DNA of 64,000 nt from Amycolatopsis thailandensis. GTDB taxonomy: Bacteria > Actinomycetota > Actinomycetes > Mycobacteriales > Pseudonocardiaceae. The DNA lies in assembly GCF_002234405.1 (NCBI RefSeq), contig NZ_NMQT01000024.1, positions 22,778 through 86,777 on the forward strand, written 5' to 3'. A program made the translations under genes and the position numbers. The notes under the pieces are model-generated. The model was not told the DNA's origin, ran no database searches, and saw only the letters and a list, made by a program, of their open reading frames with translations. Below, piece by piece: positions 49,259 through 57,687 of the stretch; the first letter of the stretch is position 1, and each line of letters starts with the position of its first letter.

Positions 49259-50848
49259 TCAGCTCCGTTCGTAGACGAGGTCGCCGCCGACGGCGGTGGC
49301 GACGACGTGGATCGAATCCAAAGTGGACTCGTCGGTCGGGTCGGCCGAGAGGACGGCGAAGTCGGCGAGCTTGCCGATCTCCAGCGTGCCCAGGTCCTTC
49401 TCGGCGAAAGCGGCGTACGCGGAGCCGTAGGTGTACGCGCGCAAGGCTTCGACCGGCGTGAGCCGCTCATCGGGACCCAGCAGGACACCTGAGGCGGTCT
49501 TCCGCCGCACCATGTCGGCCAGCGCGAGCAGCGGCGCGCCTTCGACGACCGGGCGGTCCGAGCTGGCGGGGAGCACGCATCCCGCGTCGAGCAGGCTCTT
49601 GAGCCGGTAGCACCACGGTTCACGCTCGGGGCCGAGCGCGGCGCGCATCCCGTCGCCGATCTCGTTGACGAACCGGCCCTGCGGCGACGCGATCAGCCCC
49701 AGCGACGCCAGCCGCTCCAGCTCCTCGGGCCGCAGCACCGCGCAGTGCTCGATGCGGTGCCGGTGATCGGGCCGCGGGTCGGCCTTCAGCGCGGCTTCGT
49801 AGGCGTCGAGGACGACGGTGATCGCTCGGTCGCCGATGGCGTGCGTCGCGATCTGCCAGCCGGCCTGGTGCGCGGCGGCGATCGTCCGCGCGATCTCGTC
49901 CTCGGGCACCTGGAAGTAGCCGACGTTGTCCGGCTCACCGGCGAACGGCTCGTGCATCGCGCAGGTCCGGCCGATCAGCGAACCGTCGGCGAACAGCTTC
50001 ATCGCGCCGATCCGCAGCCATTCGTCGCCGAAGCCGGTGCGCATCCCCAGGTCCAGACCGAAGCCCGCACCGGCGTCGAGGTCGTGGAGCACGCTCGCCG
50101 CGACCATCACCGTGCTCCGCACTCGCAGCACCCCGCGATCGCGCGCGACCTGGTACGCGGCCAGCTCGGCGGGAGTCTCCCCCACCAGGCCCCCGCCGAT
50201 CCCGGCCTCCTGGACGCTCGTGATGCCCTCGGACAGGTAGCGCTCGCTCGCCCTGTCCAGCCCGCGGACGACCCGCTCGACCGGCGTCGGATAGGTCAGC
50301 GGCCGCAGCAGGAGCTGGGCCTGCTCCCGCAGCAGGCCGGTCGGCGAACCGTCCTCGTCGCGGACGACGTCACCGCCCACCGGCACGTTTCCCAGGTCCA
50401 GCCGCTCCAAGACGGCGGAGTTGACCACGGTCATGTGCCCGGACGTGTGCTTGAGCCGCACCAGGTGCCCGGGGGCGGCGCGATCGAGCCCCTGTCTCGT
50501 CGGATGGCCGCCCACGAGCTTGTTCTGGTCGTAGCCGCTGCCGATGATCCACTCACCCGGCGGGGTCTCGGCGGCGCGCCGCGCGACGGCGTCGTACACC
50601 TCGTCGACGCTGCGGCAATCCGACAGCGCGACATCGTCGAGCGCCATGCCGAACCAGGCCATGTGGTTGTGCGCGTCGTGGAAGCCGGGCACCACCACCG
50701 AGCCGCCGAGGTCCACGCGTCGCTTTGCGGAAAGCGTCGCCGTGTCCTGACCTAAAGCGACGATTCGTCCGTTCAAAGCCGCAAGTGCTACGAATTCACC
50801 GGCTCCAATGAGGAACCGGGCGTTCTCGTAAACCGTGTCGACCCGCAT
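49259..50848 (-). CDS. Amidohydrolase, YtcJ-like
   Basis: This is a 529-residue metal-dependent hydrolase of the amidohydrolase 3 type. The metal motif HDAHNHMAWFG near 57-67 is followed by DQNKLVGGHPTR and HLVRLKHTSGHM. A carboxylated-lysine region IGAMKLFADGSLIGRTC is near 282-298, and later motifs are ATHAIGDRAITVVL, HRIEHCAVLRPEEL and SDRPV. Length and order match YtcJ-type N-substituted formamide/amide deformylases, but the substrate is unknown. It starts at ATG 50848 and diverges from the enoyl-CoA hydratase gene. Confidence 0.92.
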   Translation of the reverse strand: MRVDTVYENARFLIGAGEFVALAALNGRIVALGQDTATLSAKRRVDLGGSVVVPGFHDAHNHMAWFGMALDDVALSDCRSVDEVYDAVARRAAETPPGEWIIGSGYDQNKLVGGHPTRQGLDRAAPGHLVRLKHTSGHMTVVNSAVLERLDLGNVPVGGDVVRDEDGSPTGLLREQAQLLLRPLTYPTPVERVVRGLDRASERYLSEGITSVQEAGIGGGLVGETPAELAAYQVARDRGVLRVRSTVMVAASVLHDLDAGAGFGLDLGMRTGFGDEWLRIGAMKLFADGSLIGRTCAMHEPFAGEPDNVGYFQVPEDEIARTIAAAHQAGWQIATHAIGDRAITVVLDAYEAALKADPRPDHRHRIEHCAVLRPEELERLASLGLIASPQGRFVNEIGDGMRAALGPEREPWCYRLKSLLDAGCVLPASSDRPVVEGAPLLALADMVRRKTASGVLLGPDERLTPVEALRAYTYGSAYAAFAEKDLGTLEIGKLADFAVLSADPTDESTLDSIHVVATAVGGDLVYERS

Positions 50849-50860
50849 GGATTCGACCCT

Positions 50861-50880
50861 ATCGATCGATCGATCGGTCG
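50861..50880. promoter_or_regulatory. CGAT-repeat operator between amidohydrolase and enoyl-CoA hydratase genes
   Basis: Four and a half units of ATCG followed by GTCG (50861-50880) form an overlapping palindrome, with CGATCG centres and CGACCGAT as the complement of the right end. It lies 16 bases before the ATG of the enoyl-CoA hydratase gene. The TetR protein encoded at the end of that operon is the natural candidate to bind it. Confidence 0.55.
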
Positions 50881-50895
50881 TCTAGGCTCGGCGTC

Positions 50896-51639
50896 ATGAG
50901 CACCGTGGACTACGCACTCGACGACGGCATCTGCGTGATCTGGCTGAACCGCCCCGAACGACTGAACGCGGTGGTCGCCGAACTGGTCGACGACCTGTTG
51001 GAGGCCCTCGACGCGGCCGCCAAGTCAGACGCGCGGGCCGTCGTGCTCGCCGGCCGGGGACGCGCGTTCTGCGCGGGTCACGACCTGAAGGAGCCCACCC
51101 CTGAGGGTGATTCACGCCCGCGACTCGACCGGTTACAGGACGTGACGCGTCGCCTTCGCGGCCTCCGCCAGCCCGTCATCGCCGCTGTCCACGGCTACGC
51201 GATCGGCGCGGGCGCCGAGTTCGCGATGGGCTGCGACCTGATCCTCGCCGCGGACGACGCGGTGTTCGCCTTCCCCGAGGTCTCGCTCGGGCTGAGCGTC
51301 ACGGGCGCGGCGTCGCGGCTGCTGCCGCTGCTGGTCGGCCCGCTGAAGGCCAAGGAGCTCCTGCTGCTGGGTGAACGCGTGAGCGGCGCCGAGGCGTACG
51401 AACTCGGCCTGGTCAACGCCGCCCTGCCCGTCGACGACCTGATGGACACCGCGCTCGCCTGGGCGGCCAAGATCGCCTCCCACCCCGCGGCCGCGGCCAC
51501 GATGGCCAAACGCGCCCTCGATTCCGGTATCGACAGCTCGCTCGACGCCGCGCTCGAACTGGAGGTCAGCCACGCGCTGATCACCGAGCACTCCGCCGAG
51601 GTCGCCGCGTCGGCCGAGGCTTTCCGGAGCCGGACATGA
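50896..51639 (+). CDS. Enoyl-CoA hydratase/isomerase family protein
   Basis: This is a 247-residue crotonase-fold enzyme. IWLNRPERLNAVVAELVDDL is the N-terminal signature, AFCAGHDLKE near 57-66 forms the first oxyanion segment, and GYAIGAGAEFAMGCDLILAA near 95-114 the second. FAFPEVSLGLSVTGAASRLL then follows. The catalytic Glu of true hydratases at the FPEVSLGL position is present, but the second Glu is less clear. It overlaps the acyl-CoA synthetase gene by four bases (ATGA). In this operon with a synthetase and TetR it likely acts in fatty or aromatic acid breakdown. Confidence 0.93.
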   Translation: MSTVDYALDDGICVIWLNRPERLNAVVAELVDDLLEALDAAAKSDARAVVLAGRGRAFCAGHDLKEPTPEGDSRPRLDRLQDVTRRLRGLRQPVIAAVHGYAIGAGAEFAMGCDLILAADDAVFAFPEVSLGLSVTGAASRLLPLLVGPLKAKELLLLGERVSGAEAYELGLVNAALPVDDLMDTALAWAAKIASHPAAAATMAKRALDSGIDSSLDAALELEVSHALITEHSAEVAASAEAFRSRT

Positions 51640-53180
51640 CCTCGCTCGCCGGGATCGACACCCTCCTCGGGCTGACCACCAGGGCCGCCACGCTCTGGCC
51701 GGACAAGACAGCGTGGATCTTCGACTCCGCCGGTGAGAGCTTCACGTTCGCCGAGGTCGACGCGCGCAGCACCGAATTCGCCCGCGCGCTGCTGGACCTC
51801 GGCGTCCAGCCGGGCGACAGGGTCGCGGTGATGCTGCGCAACCAGCCCGAATTCCCGTTGCTGTGGCTGGCGCTGGCCAAGATCGGCGGAGTGCTCGTCC
51901 CGGTCAACACCGGATACCGTGAATTCGACGGCGCCCACGTGCTCCGGCATTCCGGCGCCAGGTTCGCCGTCGCCGCCGAAGAATTCCTGGAATTGCTGCA
52001 CAAGATCGCGCCGGAAACCTCGCTGGAACGCGTACTCACCCCCGCCGAGCTCACCGATCCCGGCGGCGCCGCGGCTTTCGGGACCGAAGGCGAACGCCCG
52101 GTCAACATCCAGTACACCTCCGGCACCACTGGCGCCCCCAAGGGCTGCGTACTGCCGAACCGGTACTGGACGACCTTGGCGATCAGCCTGGCCACGGACT
52201 TCCCCGCCGTCGGCACGGACGACGTCATCCTGACCGCGCAACCGTTCCACTACATCGATCCACAGTGGAACGTCGCGCTGGGGCTCGCGGGTGGCGCGAC
52301 GCTGGTGGTGCTCGACCGCTTCCACCCGTCCACGTTCTGGGAGAAGATCCGCGAGCACGGCGTCACCTGGTTCTATTGCCTCGGCCTGATGCCCACACTT
52401 CTGCTGCGCCAGCCGGAAAGCGAACTGGACAAGGCACATCAGGTCCGCGCGATCTGCGCGTCGGCCATCCCGCGTGACCTGCACGCCGCGCTCGAAGCGC
52501 GCTGGGGCGCGCCCTGGTACGAGGCCTTCGGCATGACCGAGACCGGCGGCGACATCCGGATGTACCCGGCGGATCACGAGGAAACCGTCGGCACCGGCTG
52601 CCTCGGCAGGCCCGCGCCGACGCGCGAGGTGATGATCGCGGACGCGGACGGCAAGCCGCTGCCGCGCGGGGAAACCGGCGAACTGCTGATCCGCGGGGTC
52701 GGCCTGATGCACGGCTACCACGACGACGTCGAGGCGACCGCGCGCGCGTTCGACGGCGGCTGGTTCCACACCGGCGATCTGGCCACAATGGACGGCCAGG
52801 GCCGCGTGTACTACGTGGGCCGCACCAAGGACATGATCCGCCGCAGCGGCGAGAACATCTCCGCCGACGAGGTCGAGCGGGCGTTGCAGCTGCATCCGGC
52901 GGTCAAGCTCGCCGCCGTCGTCGCGGTGCCGGACGAGATCCGCGGCGAGGAGGTCAAGGCGTACCTGGTCCTCGAAGAAAACGAGGGACACCACAGCGAA
53001 CCGGCCGAACTGGCGGAGTTCTGCGCGGCGAAACTGGCCTACTTCAAGATCCCCCGGTTCTGGGCCTTCGCCGAGGAACTGCCGATGACACCGTCGGAAC
53101 GGGTCGCCAAGGGCGAGCTGAAGAAGACGGAAGACCTCCGCGCCGGATCTTGGGACAGGACCACCGCGACATGGCTGTGA
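51636..53180 (+). CDS. ATP-dependent acyl-CoA synthetase (AMP-binding family)
   Basis: The 514-residue ANL-family ligase activates a carboxylic acid to its CoA thioester through an acyl-AMP. The P-loop is YTSGTTGAPKGC near 163-174 and the A5-like motif YEAFGMTETGGDIRMY near 296. The A7 motif is WFHTGDLATMD, the hinge is RVYYVGRTKDMIRRSGENIS, and the adenylation lysine is in the terminal PSERVAKGELKK. All core motifs are intact. It is the middle gene of an enoyl-CoA hydratase-synthetase-tetR operon. The acid substrate is unknown. Confidence 0.93.
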   Translation: MTSLAGIDTLLGLTTRAATLWPDKTAWIFDSAGESFTFAEVDARSTEFARALLDLGVQPGDRVAVMLRNQPEFPLLWLALAKIGGVLVPVNTGYREFDGAHVLRHSGARFAVAAEEFLELLHKIAPETSLERVLTPAELTDPGGAAAFGTEGERPVNIQYTSGTTGAPKGCVLPNRYWTTLAISLATDFPAVGTDDVILTAQPFHYIDPQWNVALGLAGGATLVVLDRFHPSTFWEKIREHGVTWFYCLGLMPTLLLRQPESELDKAHQVRAICASAIPRDLHAALEARWGAPWYEAFGMTETGGDIRMYPADHEETVGTGCLGRPAPTREVMIADADGKPLPRGETGELLIRGVGLMHGYHDDVEATARAFDGGWFHTGDLATMDGQGRVYYVGRTKDMIRRSGENISADEVERALQLHPAVKLAAVVAVPDEIRGEEVKAYLVLEENEGHHSEPAELAEFCAAKLAYFKIPRFWAFAEELPMTPSERVAKGELKKTEDLRAGSWDRTTATWL

Positions 53181-53812
53181 GTACTCGCGAGCGGGTCCGG
53201 CAGGCGGCGGTGAAACTGTTCGCCGCCAAGGGGTTCCACGGCACCGGCATCCGGGACCTGGCACAGGAGGCGGAGCTTTCGTCCGCCAGCCTGTACCACT
53301 ACATGGGCACCAAAGAGGATCTGCTGGTCGCCATCATGAACGAGTCGCTGCGGCGGCTGCTCGACGCGGCCGAGCTGGCGACCGCCGGGCTTACCGATCC
53401 CGTGTCCCGGCTCGGATCCCTGGTGGCCCTGCACGTCCTCGCGCACGCCATCCAGCCGGACGACACCCGCGTGGTGGACAACGAGGTCCACGCCCTCACC
53501 CCCGGCGCCAGGGCCGGAGTGGTGGGGCTGCGTGACGCCTACGAAAGGCTGTGGGCGGACGCCATCGAAGACGGTGTCGCGGCCGGCGTCTTCCACACCG
53601 ATCAGCCTTCGGTCACCAGGCTCGCACTGGTGGAGATGTGCAGCGGGGTCGCGCGCTGGTATTCGCCGAGCGGACCGCTCACCCTTGATCAGCTGGCCTC
53701 GCATTACGCGGAACTGGCGCTGCGCGCGCTCGCCTGTGAACGTCATCTCGACGTCACCGCGTTGCAAAACTGCCGTGAAGTGGTCTCGGGAGTGTGGCGA
53801 GTGCCCGTTTAA
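53171..53812 (+). CDS. TetR family regulator of the acyl-CoA operon
   Basis: This is a 213-residue repressor. The helix-turn-helix domain at 3-55 contains AVKLFAAKGFHGTGIRDLAQ and ELSSASLYHYMGTKEDLLVA. The C-terminal domain resembles TetR_C_33/KstR2-like acyl-CoA sensors (IQPDDTRVVDNEVHALTPGA). ATG 53171 overlaps the synthetase end by 10 bases, indicating one transcript. It probably represses the operon at the CGAT-repeat site and is released by an acyl-CoA product. Confidence 0.9.
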   Translation: MAVSTRERVRQAAVKLFAAKGFHGTGIRDLAQEAELSSASLYHYMGTKEDLLVAIMNESLRRLLDAAELATAGLTDPVSRLGSLVALHVLAHAIQPDDTRVVDNEVHALTPGARAGVVGLRDAYERLWADAIEDGVAAGVFHTDQPSVTRLALVEMCSGVARWYSPSGPLTLDQLASHYAELALRALACERHLDVTALQNCREVVSGVWRVPV

Positions 53813-53870
53813 CGGCGACTCATACCCCGTACGCCTTGCTCAGACGGCTTGTCTGGGGGACGCTCGAAGG

Positions 53871-54200
53871 GTGACTGAGCAAACGATCCAACTCGAACTG
53901 GACGACTCGGGTCTCTCGCCGGCGTTGCCGGTGCCTTCGAACCCCCGTGATCAGGTGCAGGACGTCCCCTACCGCCCGGTGGGCTTCCGCGACGACGACC
54001 TGCCCACGGCCCTCGAACGGTGCGCGACATGGCTACGCCAGGCTCAGGAGTGGCTCGGGGAACCGGTCGATGTGCTGGCCGTCCATCTCGACTATGACGA
54101 CCGCAAGGGTTCGCCCTACTACGACGTGAAGCTTCTCTGCAACGAGGAGGACCTGGCCGGGGTCCCGATCGCGATGCGGAACCAGAAGGACGACGACTAG
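53871..54200 (+). CDS. Small acidic protein, function unknown
   Basis: The 109-residue acidic protein begins at GTG 53871 (MTEQTIQLELDDSG). No family is recognised. It contains CATWLRQAQEWLGEPVDVLA followed by VHLDYDDRKGSPYYDVKLLC, a helix-then-strands arrangement, and ends in an acidic tail (NQKDDD). There is no signal peptide or membrane helix. A CAGAC/GTCTG repeat around GGCTT lies 20 to 35 bases upstream. It converges with the acyl-CoA dehydrogenase gene across a very long perfect inverted repeat. Confidence 0.7.
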   Translation: MTEQTIQLELDDSGLSPALPVPSNPRDQVQDVPYRPVGFRDDDLPTALERCATWLRQAQEWLGEPVDVLAVHLDYDDRKGSPYYDVKLLCNEEDLAGVPIAMRNQKDDD

Positions 54201-54207
54201 AGCCGAC

Positions 54208-54260
54208 GCAATGAAGGGGCCTTTCATCGCGAAATTTGCGATGAAAGGCCCCTTCATTGC
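54208..54260. terminator. Perfect 23-base-arm inverted repeat
   Basis: Arms 54208-54230 and 54238-54260, beginning GCAATGAAGGGGCC, pair without mismatch around GAAATTT. It is placed between convergent genes and is a strong candidate for a bidirectional terminator. Related GTGAAGGCC-type elements occur at 61373 and 63909. Confidence 0.75.
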
Positions 54261-54280
54261 ACTTGGGCTCCTCAGGCGGG

Positions 54281-55465
54281 TCAGCCCAGGGTGCCGCCGA
54301 CCTTGACGTGCCCCTTGAGCAGGTTGCGCGCGATGGTCCGGCGCTGGATCTCGTCGGTGCCCTCGTAGATCCGCAGCAGCCGCAGTTCGCGGTACCACCG
54401 CTCGACCGGCAGTTCCCGCGTGTAGCCCATTCCGCCGTGGATCTGCAGGACACGGTCGACGATCTCGTTCGCCTTCACGCCGCCGTACAGCTTCGCCATC
54501 GACTGCGCGTGCCGTGAGTCCAGCTTCTGGTCGACCTGCCAGGCGGCGTGCAGCACCAGCCAGCGCAGCGCCTCCAGCTCGGTGCCGGAGTCCGCGATCA
54601 TCCACTGGATGGCCTGGCGCTCGGCGATCTTCTGCCCGAACGTCTCCCGCGTGTTGGCGTGCTCGATGGCCATCGAGATCAGCCTTTCGCACGAGCCGAT
54701 CGCGCGGGCGGGCAGCAGGTAGCGGCCCGCGCCGATCCATTGCATGGCCAGGTCGAAACCGTGGCCGAGTTCGCCGAGGATCTGCGTCTCGGGCACGCGG
54801 ACGTCTTCGAAGACCAGCGCCGCCGGACCCCATTCGCCCATCGTGTCGATGTATTCGGACTTCCAGCCCGCGTCACGGTCGACGAGGAAGCAGGTGACGC
54901 CGCCGTTCGCTTGCCCCCGAGAATTCAACGCTGCCGGGTCGGTGATCGCGAACACCATCACGAAGTCGGCCTCGTTGCCGCCGGTGATGAAGGTCTTCTC
55001 GCCGTTGATCACCCAGTCGGTGCCGTCCTTGCGGGCGGAGGTCCGGATGGCCTTGGCGTCCGAGCCGGCCCCGGGTTCGGTGATCGCGAAGCACGATTTG
55101 CGTTCGCCCGAGATCGTCGGGAGCAGGTAGCGCTCCTTCTGCTCGTCGTTGGCGTAATAAAGGATGTTGTCCGCGGCGCCGCCGAAGCGGAACGGCACGA
55201 ACGTGCGGCCGAGCTCGGCCTCCAGCAGCGCGGTCATCACCGCGGAGAGGCCCATGCCGCCGTACTCCTCCGGCGTCTGCACGCCCCAGAAGCCGGAGTC
55301 CTTGGCCTTGAGCTGGAGTTCGCGCAGCTCTTCACCGGTGAGACCCGGCTGACCGGCGCGTTCGCGGCGCAGCACCTCCTGCTCGCGCGGCATCAGGTCC
55401 CGCTGGACGAACGTGCGGACCCAGTCGCGCACCTCGCGTTCCTCGACGCTGAGAGAGAAATCCAT
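54281..55465 (-). CDS. Acyl-CoA dehydrogenase
   Basis: This is a 394-residue FAD-dependent enzyme. FAITEPGAGSDAKAIRTSAR near 124-143 and WVINGEKTFITGGNEADFVM are the flavin signatures, and LQIHGGMGYTRELPVERWYR and YEGTDEIQRRTIARN the C-terminal ones. The catalytic-base glutamate is likely the one in YEGTDEIQ, placing it with long/short-chain enzymes. The ATG at 55465 follows AGGAGCGGGCTGACC. An 18-base palindrome lies just upstream of the gene, so it is probably controlled by a TetR/FadR-type regulator encoded elsewhere. It points toward the hydratase/synthetase operon and may belong to the same pathway. Confidence 0.94.
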   Translation of the reverse strand: MDFSLSVEEREVRDWVRTFVQRDLMPREQEVLRRERAGQPGLTGEELRELQLKAKDSGFWGVQTPEEYGGMGLSAVMTALLEAELGRTFVPFRFGGAADNILYYANDEQKERYLLPTISGERKSCFAITEPGAGSDAKAIRTSARKDGTDWVINGEKTFITGGNEADFVMVFAITDPAALNSRGQANGGVTCFLVDRDAGWKSEYIDTMGEWGPAALVFEDVRVPETQILGELGHGFDLAMQWIGAGRYLLPARAIGSCERLISMAIEHANTRETFGQKIAERQAIQWMIADSGTELEALRWLVLHAAWQVDQKLDSRHAQSMAKLYGGVKANEIVDRVLQIHGGMGYTRELPVERWYRELRLLRIYEGTDEIQRRTIARNLLKGHVKVGGTLG

Positions 55466-55491
55466 GGTCAGCCCGCTCCTGTTCGGCATTG

Positions 55492-55509
55492 ACTAAGCGC
55501 TCGCTTAGT
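55492..55509. promoter_or_regulatory. TetR-type operator upstream of the acyl-CoA dehydrogenase gene
   Basis: ACTAAGCG and CGCTTAGT flank CT (55492-55509), a perfect palindrome with a two-base centre. Palindromes of this TAAGCG type are common in front of actinobacterial fatty-acid genes controlled by TetR repressors. It lies 27 bases before the start codon. Confidence 0.75.
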
Positions 55510-55591
55510 TCAGCGTACCGCTTCGGTTGTCGTTCGCCGAGAAACTGTCATAAGTTTTCGCAACCTGTCCCCGTCTTGTCGAAGGGCACCC

Positions 55592-56932
55592 ATGAGCACG
55601 CAGGCACCCGCGGCGAAGCGGGACCGGACCCATTACCTCTACATCGCCGTCATCGCGGCCGTCGGTCTCGGCATCGCGGTCGGCATCCTGTTCCCCGAGG
55701 TCGGCAAGGAACTGAAGCCGCTCGGGACCGGGTTCGTGAACCTGATCAAGATGATGATCTCGCCGATCATCTTCTGCACCATCGCGCTCGGCGTCGGCTC
55801 GGTGGCGAAGGCCGCGAAGGTCGGCCGCGTCGGCGGGCTCGCCATCGGCTACTTCCTGGTGATGTCGACGGTCGCGCTGGTCATCGGCCTGGTCGTCGGC
55901 AACATCCTCCAGCCCGGCACCGGGTTGCACCTGACCCCGGAGATCGCCGAAAAGGGCCAGGACCAGATCGCCAAGAGCGAGGGCACCGTCGAGTTCCTGC
56001 TCGGGATCATCCCGAAGACGCTGGTCTCGGCGTTCACCGAGGGCGAGGTGCTGCAGACGCTGCTGGTCGCGCTGCTCGCCGGGTTCGCGCTGCAGAAGCT
56101 GGGCACGAAGGGCGAGCCGATCCGCCGCGGCATCGAGCACATCCAGCGGCTCGTGTTCCGGATCCTCGCGATGATCATGTGGGCGGCCCCGGTCGGCGCG
56201 TTCGGCGCGATCGCCGCCGTCGTCGGCGAGACCGGCTGGAAGGCGCTGCAGAGTCTCGCGGTGATCATGCTCGGCTTCTACATCACCTGCGGGCTGTTCG
56301 TGTTCGTGGTGCTCGGGCTGATCATCGGCGTGTTCGCCAGGGTCAACATCTTCAAGCTGCTGCGCTACCTCGGCCGCGAGTTCCTGCTGATCCTGTCGAC
56401 GTCGTCCTCGGAGTCGGCGCTGCCGCGGCTGATCGCGAAGATGGAGCACGCGGGCGTCTCCAAACCCGTCGTCGGCATCACGGTGCCCACCGGGTACTCG
56501 TTCAACCTCGACGGCACCGCGATCTACCTGACGATGGCGTCCATCTTCATCGCGGACGCGCTCGACAAACCGCTGACCATCGGCGAGCAGATCTCGTTGC
56601 TGGTGTTCATGATCATCGCGTCGAAGGGCGCCGCCGGGGTCACCGGCGCGGGGCTCGCGACGCTGGCGGGCGGCCTGTCCTCGCACCGGCCGGAGCTGGT
56701 GGACGGCGTCGGGTTCATCGTCGGCATCGACCGGTTCATGTCCGAGGCCCGCGCGCTGACGAACTTCGCGGGCAACGCCGTCGCGACCGTGCTGATCGGC
56801 ACTTGGACCAACGAGATCGACCGGGAGCAGCTGGACCGGACGCTGAACGGCGAGTCACCGTTCGACGAGGCGACATTGCTCGATGAAAACTCGAGTGATG
56901 CCAGTGCGGAGTCCGGTAAAAAGGAGGGGTGA
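55592..56932 (+). CDS. Dicarboxylate/amino acid:cation symporter (DctA/GltP type)
   Basis: The 446-residue protein has about eight membrane helices and two re-entrant loops, the DAACS fold. The first loop motif STSSSESALPRLIAKMEHAG near 265-284 and the second GYSFNLDGTAIYLTMASIFI near 300-319 carry the serine-rich and NLDGT substrate/cation motifs. LTNFAGNAVATVLIGTWTNE near 390 contains the conserved N-x-x-G-N. It imports C4-dicarboxylates or glutamate/aspartate with sodium or protons. Its stop overlaps the phosphopantetheinyl transferase start by four bases, an unexpected partnership. Confidence 0.93.
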   Translation: MSTQAPAAKRDRTHYLYIAVIAAVGLGIAVGILFPEVGKELKPLGTGFVNLIKMMISPIIFCTIALGVGSVAKAAKVGRVGGLAIGYFLVMSTVALVIGLVVGNILQPGTGLHLTPEIAEKGQDQIAKSEGTVEFLLGIIPKTLVSAFTEGEVLQTLLVALLAGFALQKLGTKGEPIRRGIEHIQRLVFRILAMIMWAAPVGAFGAIAAVVGETGWKALQSLAVIMLGFYITCGLFVFVVLGLIIGVFARVNIFKLLRYLGREFLLILSTSSSESALPRLIAKMEHAGVSKPVVGITVPTGYSFNLDGTAIYLTMASIFIADALDKPLTIGEQISLLVFMIIASKGAAGVTGAGLATLAGGLSSHRPELVDGVGFIVGIDRFMSEARALTNFAGNAVATVLIGTWTNEIDREQLDRTLNGESPFDEATLLDENSSDASAESGKKEG

Positions 56933-57618
56933 TCGAATGCGCGGTCCGCTGGTCGGAGCCCCTGCCCGCTGAACCCCGGTTCCTGGCCTTGCTCGACGAG
57001 CTCGAACAAGGCCGGTACGACACCTACCGTCAGGACATCGACAAACGCCGGTTCCTGACCGGGCGGGTGCTGGCGAAGACCGTCGCCGCCGAGCGGCTCG
57101 GTCTCGCCGTCGAGGCCGTGAAATTCGACGCGACCTGCGAAGACTGCGGCAAACCGCACGGCCGCCCCCGGATCCCGGACGCGCCGCTGATGCTGTCGAT
57201 CTCGCATTCCGGCGACCTCATCGGCGTCGCCGCCACCGCGGGGACCGCGGTCGGCCTCGACGTCGAGACGGCCACCAGGCGGGCCGAGGACTCGCTCATG
57301 GAGTACGCGCTGACCCCGACGGAGCAGGCCGCGATCTCCGGCCTGTCCGACGAGCAGCGCGCGACGGCGTTCTTCACGTACTGGACGCGCAAGGAAGCCG
57401 TCATGAAGGCCACCGGGAAGGGCCTGAAGATCCCGCTTCAGAGCATCACGTTCTCCGGGTACGACGAGGAGGCGCGGCTGGTCCGGTCGAGCCACGCGGC
57501 GCTCGACCCGGCGCGGACCCGGCTCGCGGACCTGAAGGCGACCGAGGGCTACCGGGCCGCCGTCGCGCTGATCACCTCGGACGACATCTCGGTCACCGAA
57601 GACTTCGCACCCCTCTGA
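56929..57618 (+). CDS. 4'-phosphopantetheinyl transferase (Sfp type)
   Basis: The 229-residue enzyme moves phosphopantetheine from CoA to a conserved serine of carrier proteins in NRPS, PKS or fatty acid synthases. The signature magnesium/CoA motifs are GLDVETATRRAED near 105-117 and FFTYWTRKEAVMKATGKGLK near 148-167, with SISHSGDLIGVAA upstream. A CxxC pair (CEDCGK) is near 67. The GTG at 56929 overlaps the symporter stop; the AAAAAGGAGGG sequence is only one to two bases away, so the start may be weak or coupled. Together with the nearby isochorismate synthase it hints at siderophore assembly. Confidence 0.92.
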   Translation: MIECAVRWSEPLPAEPRFLALLDELEQGRYDTYRQDIDKRRFLTGRVLAKTVAAERLGLAVEAVKFDATCEDCGKPHGRPRIPDAPLMLSISHSGDLIGVAATAGTAVGLDVETATRRAEDSLMEYALTPTEQAAISGLSDEQRATAFFTYWTRKEAVMKATGKGLKIPLQSITFSGYDEEARLVRSSHAALDPARTRLADLKATEGYRAAVALITSDDISVTEDFAPL

Positions 57619-57631
57619 CCCCACGCAATTA

Positions 57632-57679
57632 GTCCTCTGGATGCGGTAGTTGCGCGTGCAAGTACCGCATCCAGAGGAC
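57632..57679. terminator. Bidirectional terminator-like inverted repeat, GTCCTCTG family
   Basis: Perfect 17-base arms (57632-57648 and 57663-57679) around a 14-base loop, between convergent genes. It is a second copy of the 29595-29642 element with a compensatory A-T to G-C change in the stem. Confidence 0.75.
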
Positions 57680-57687
57680 GAAACGCG

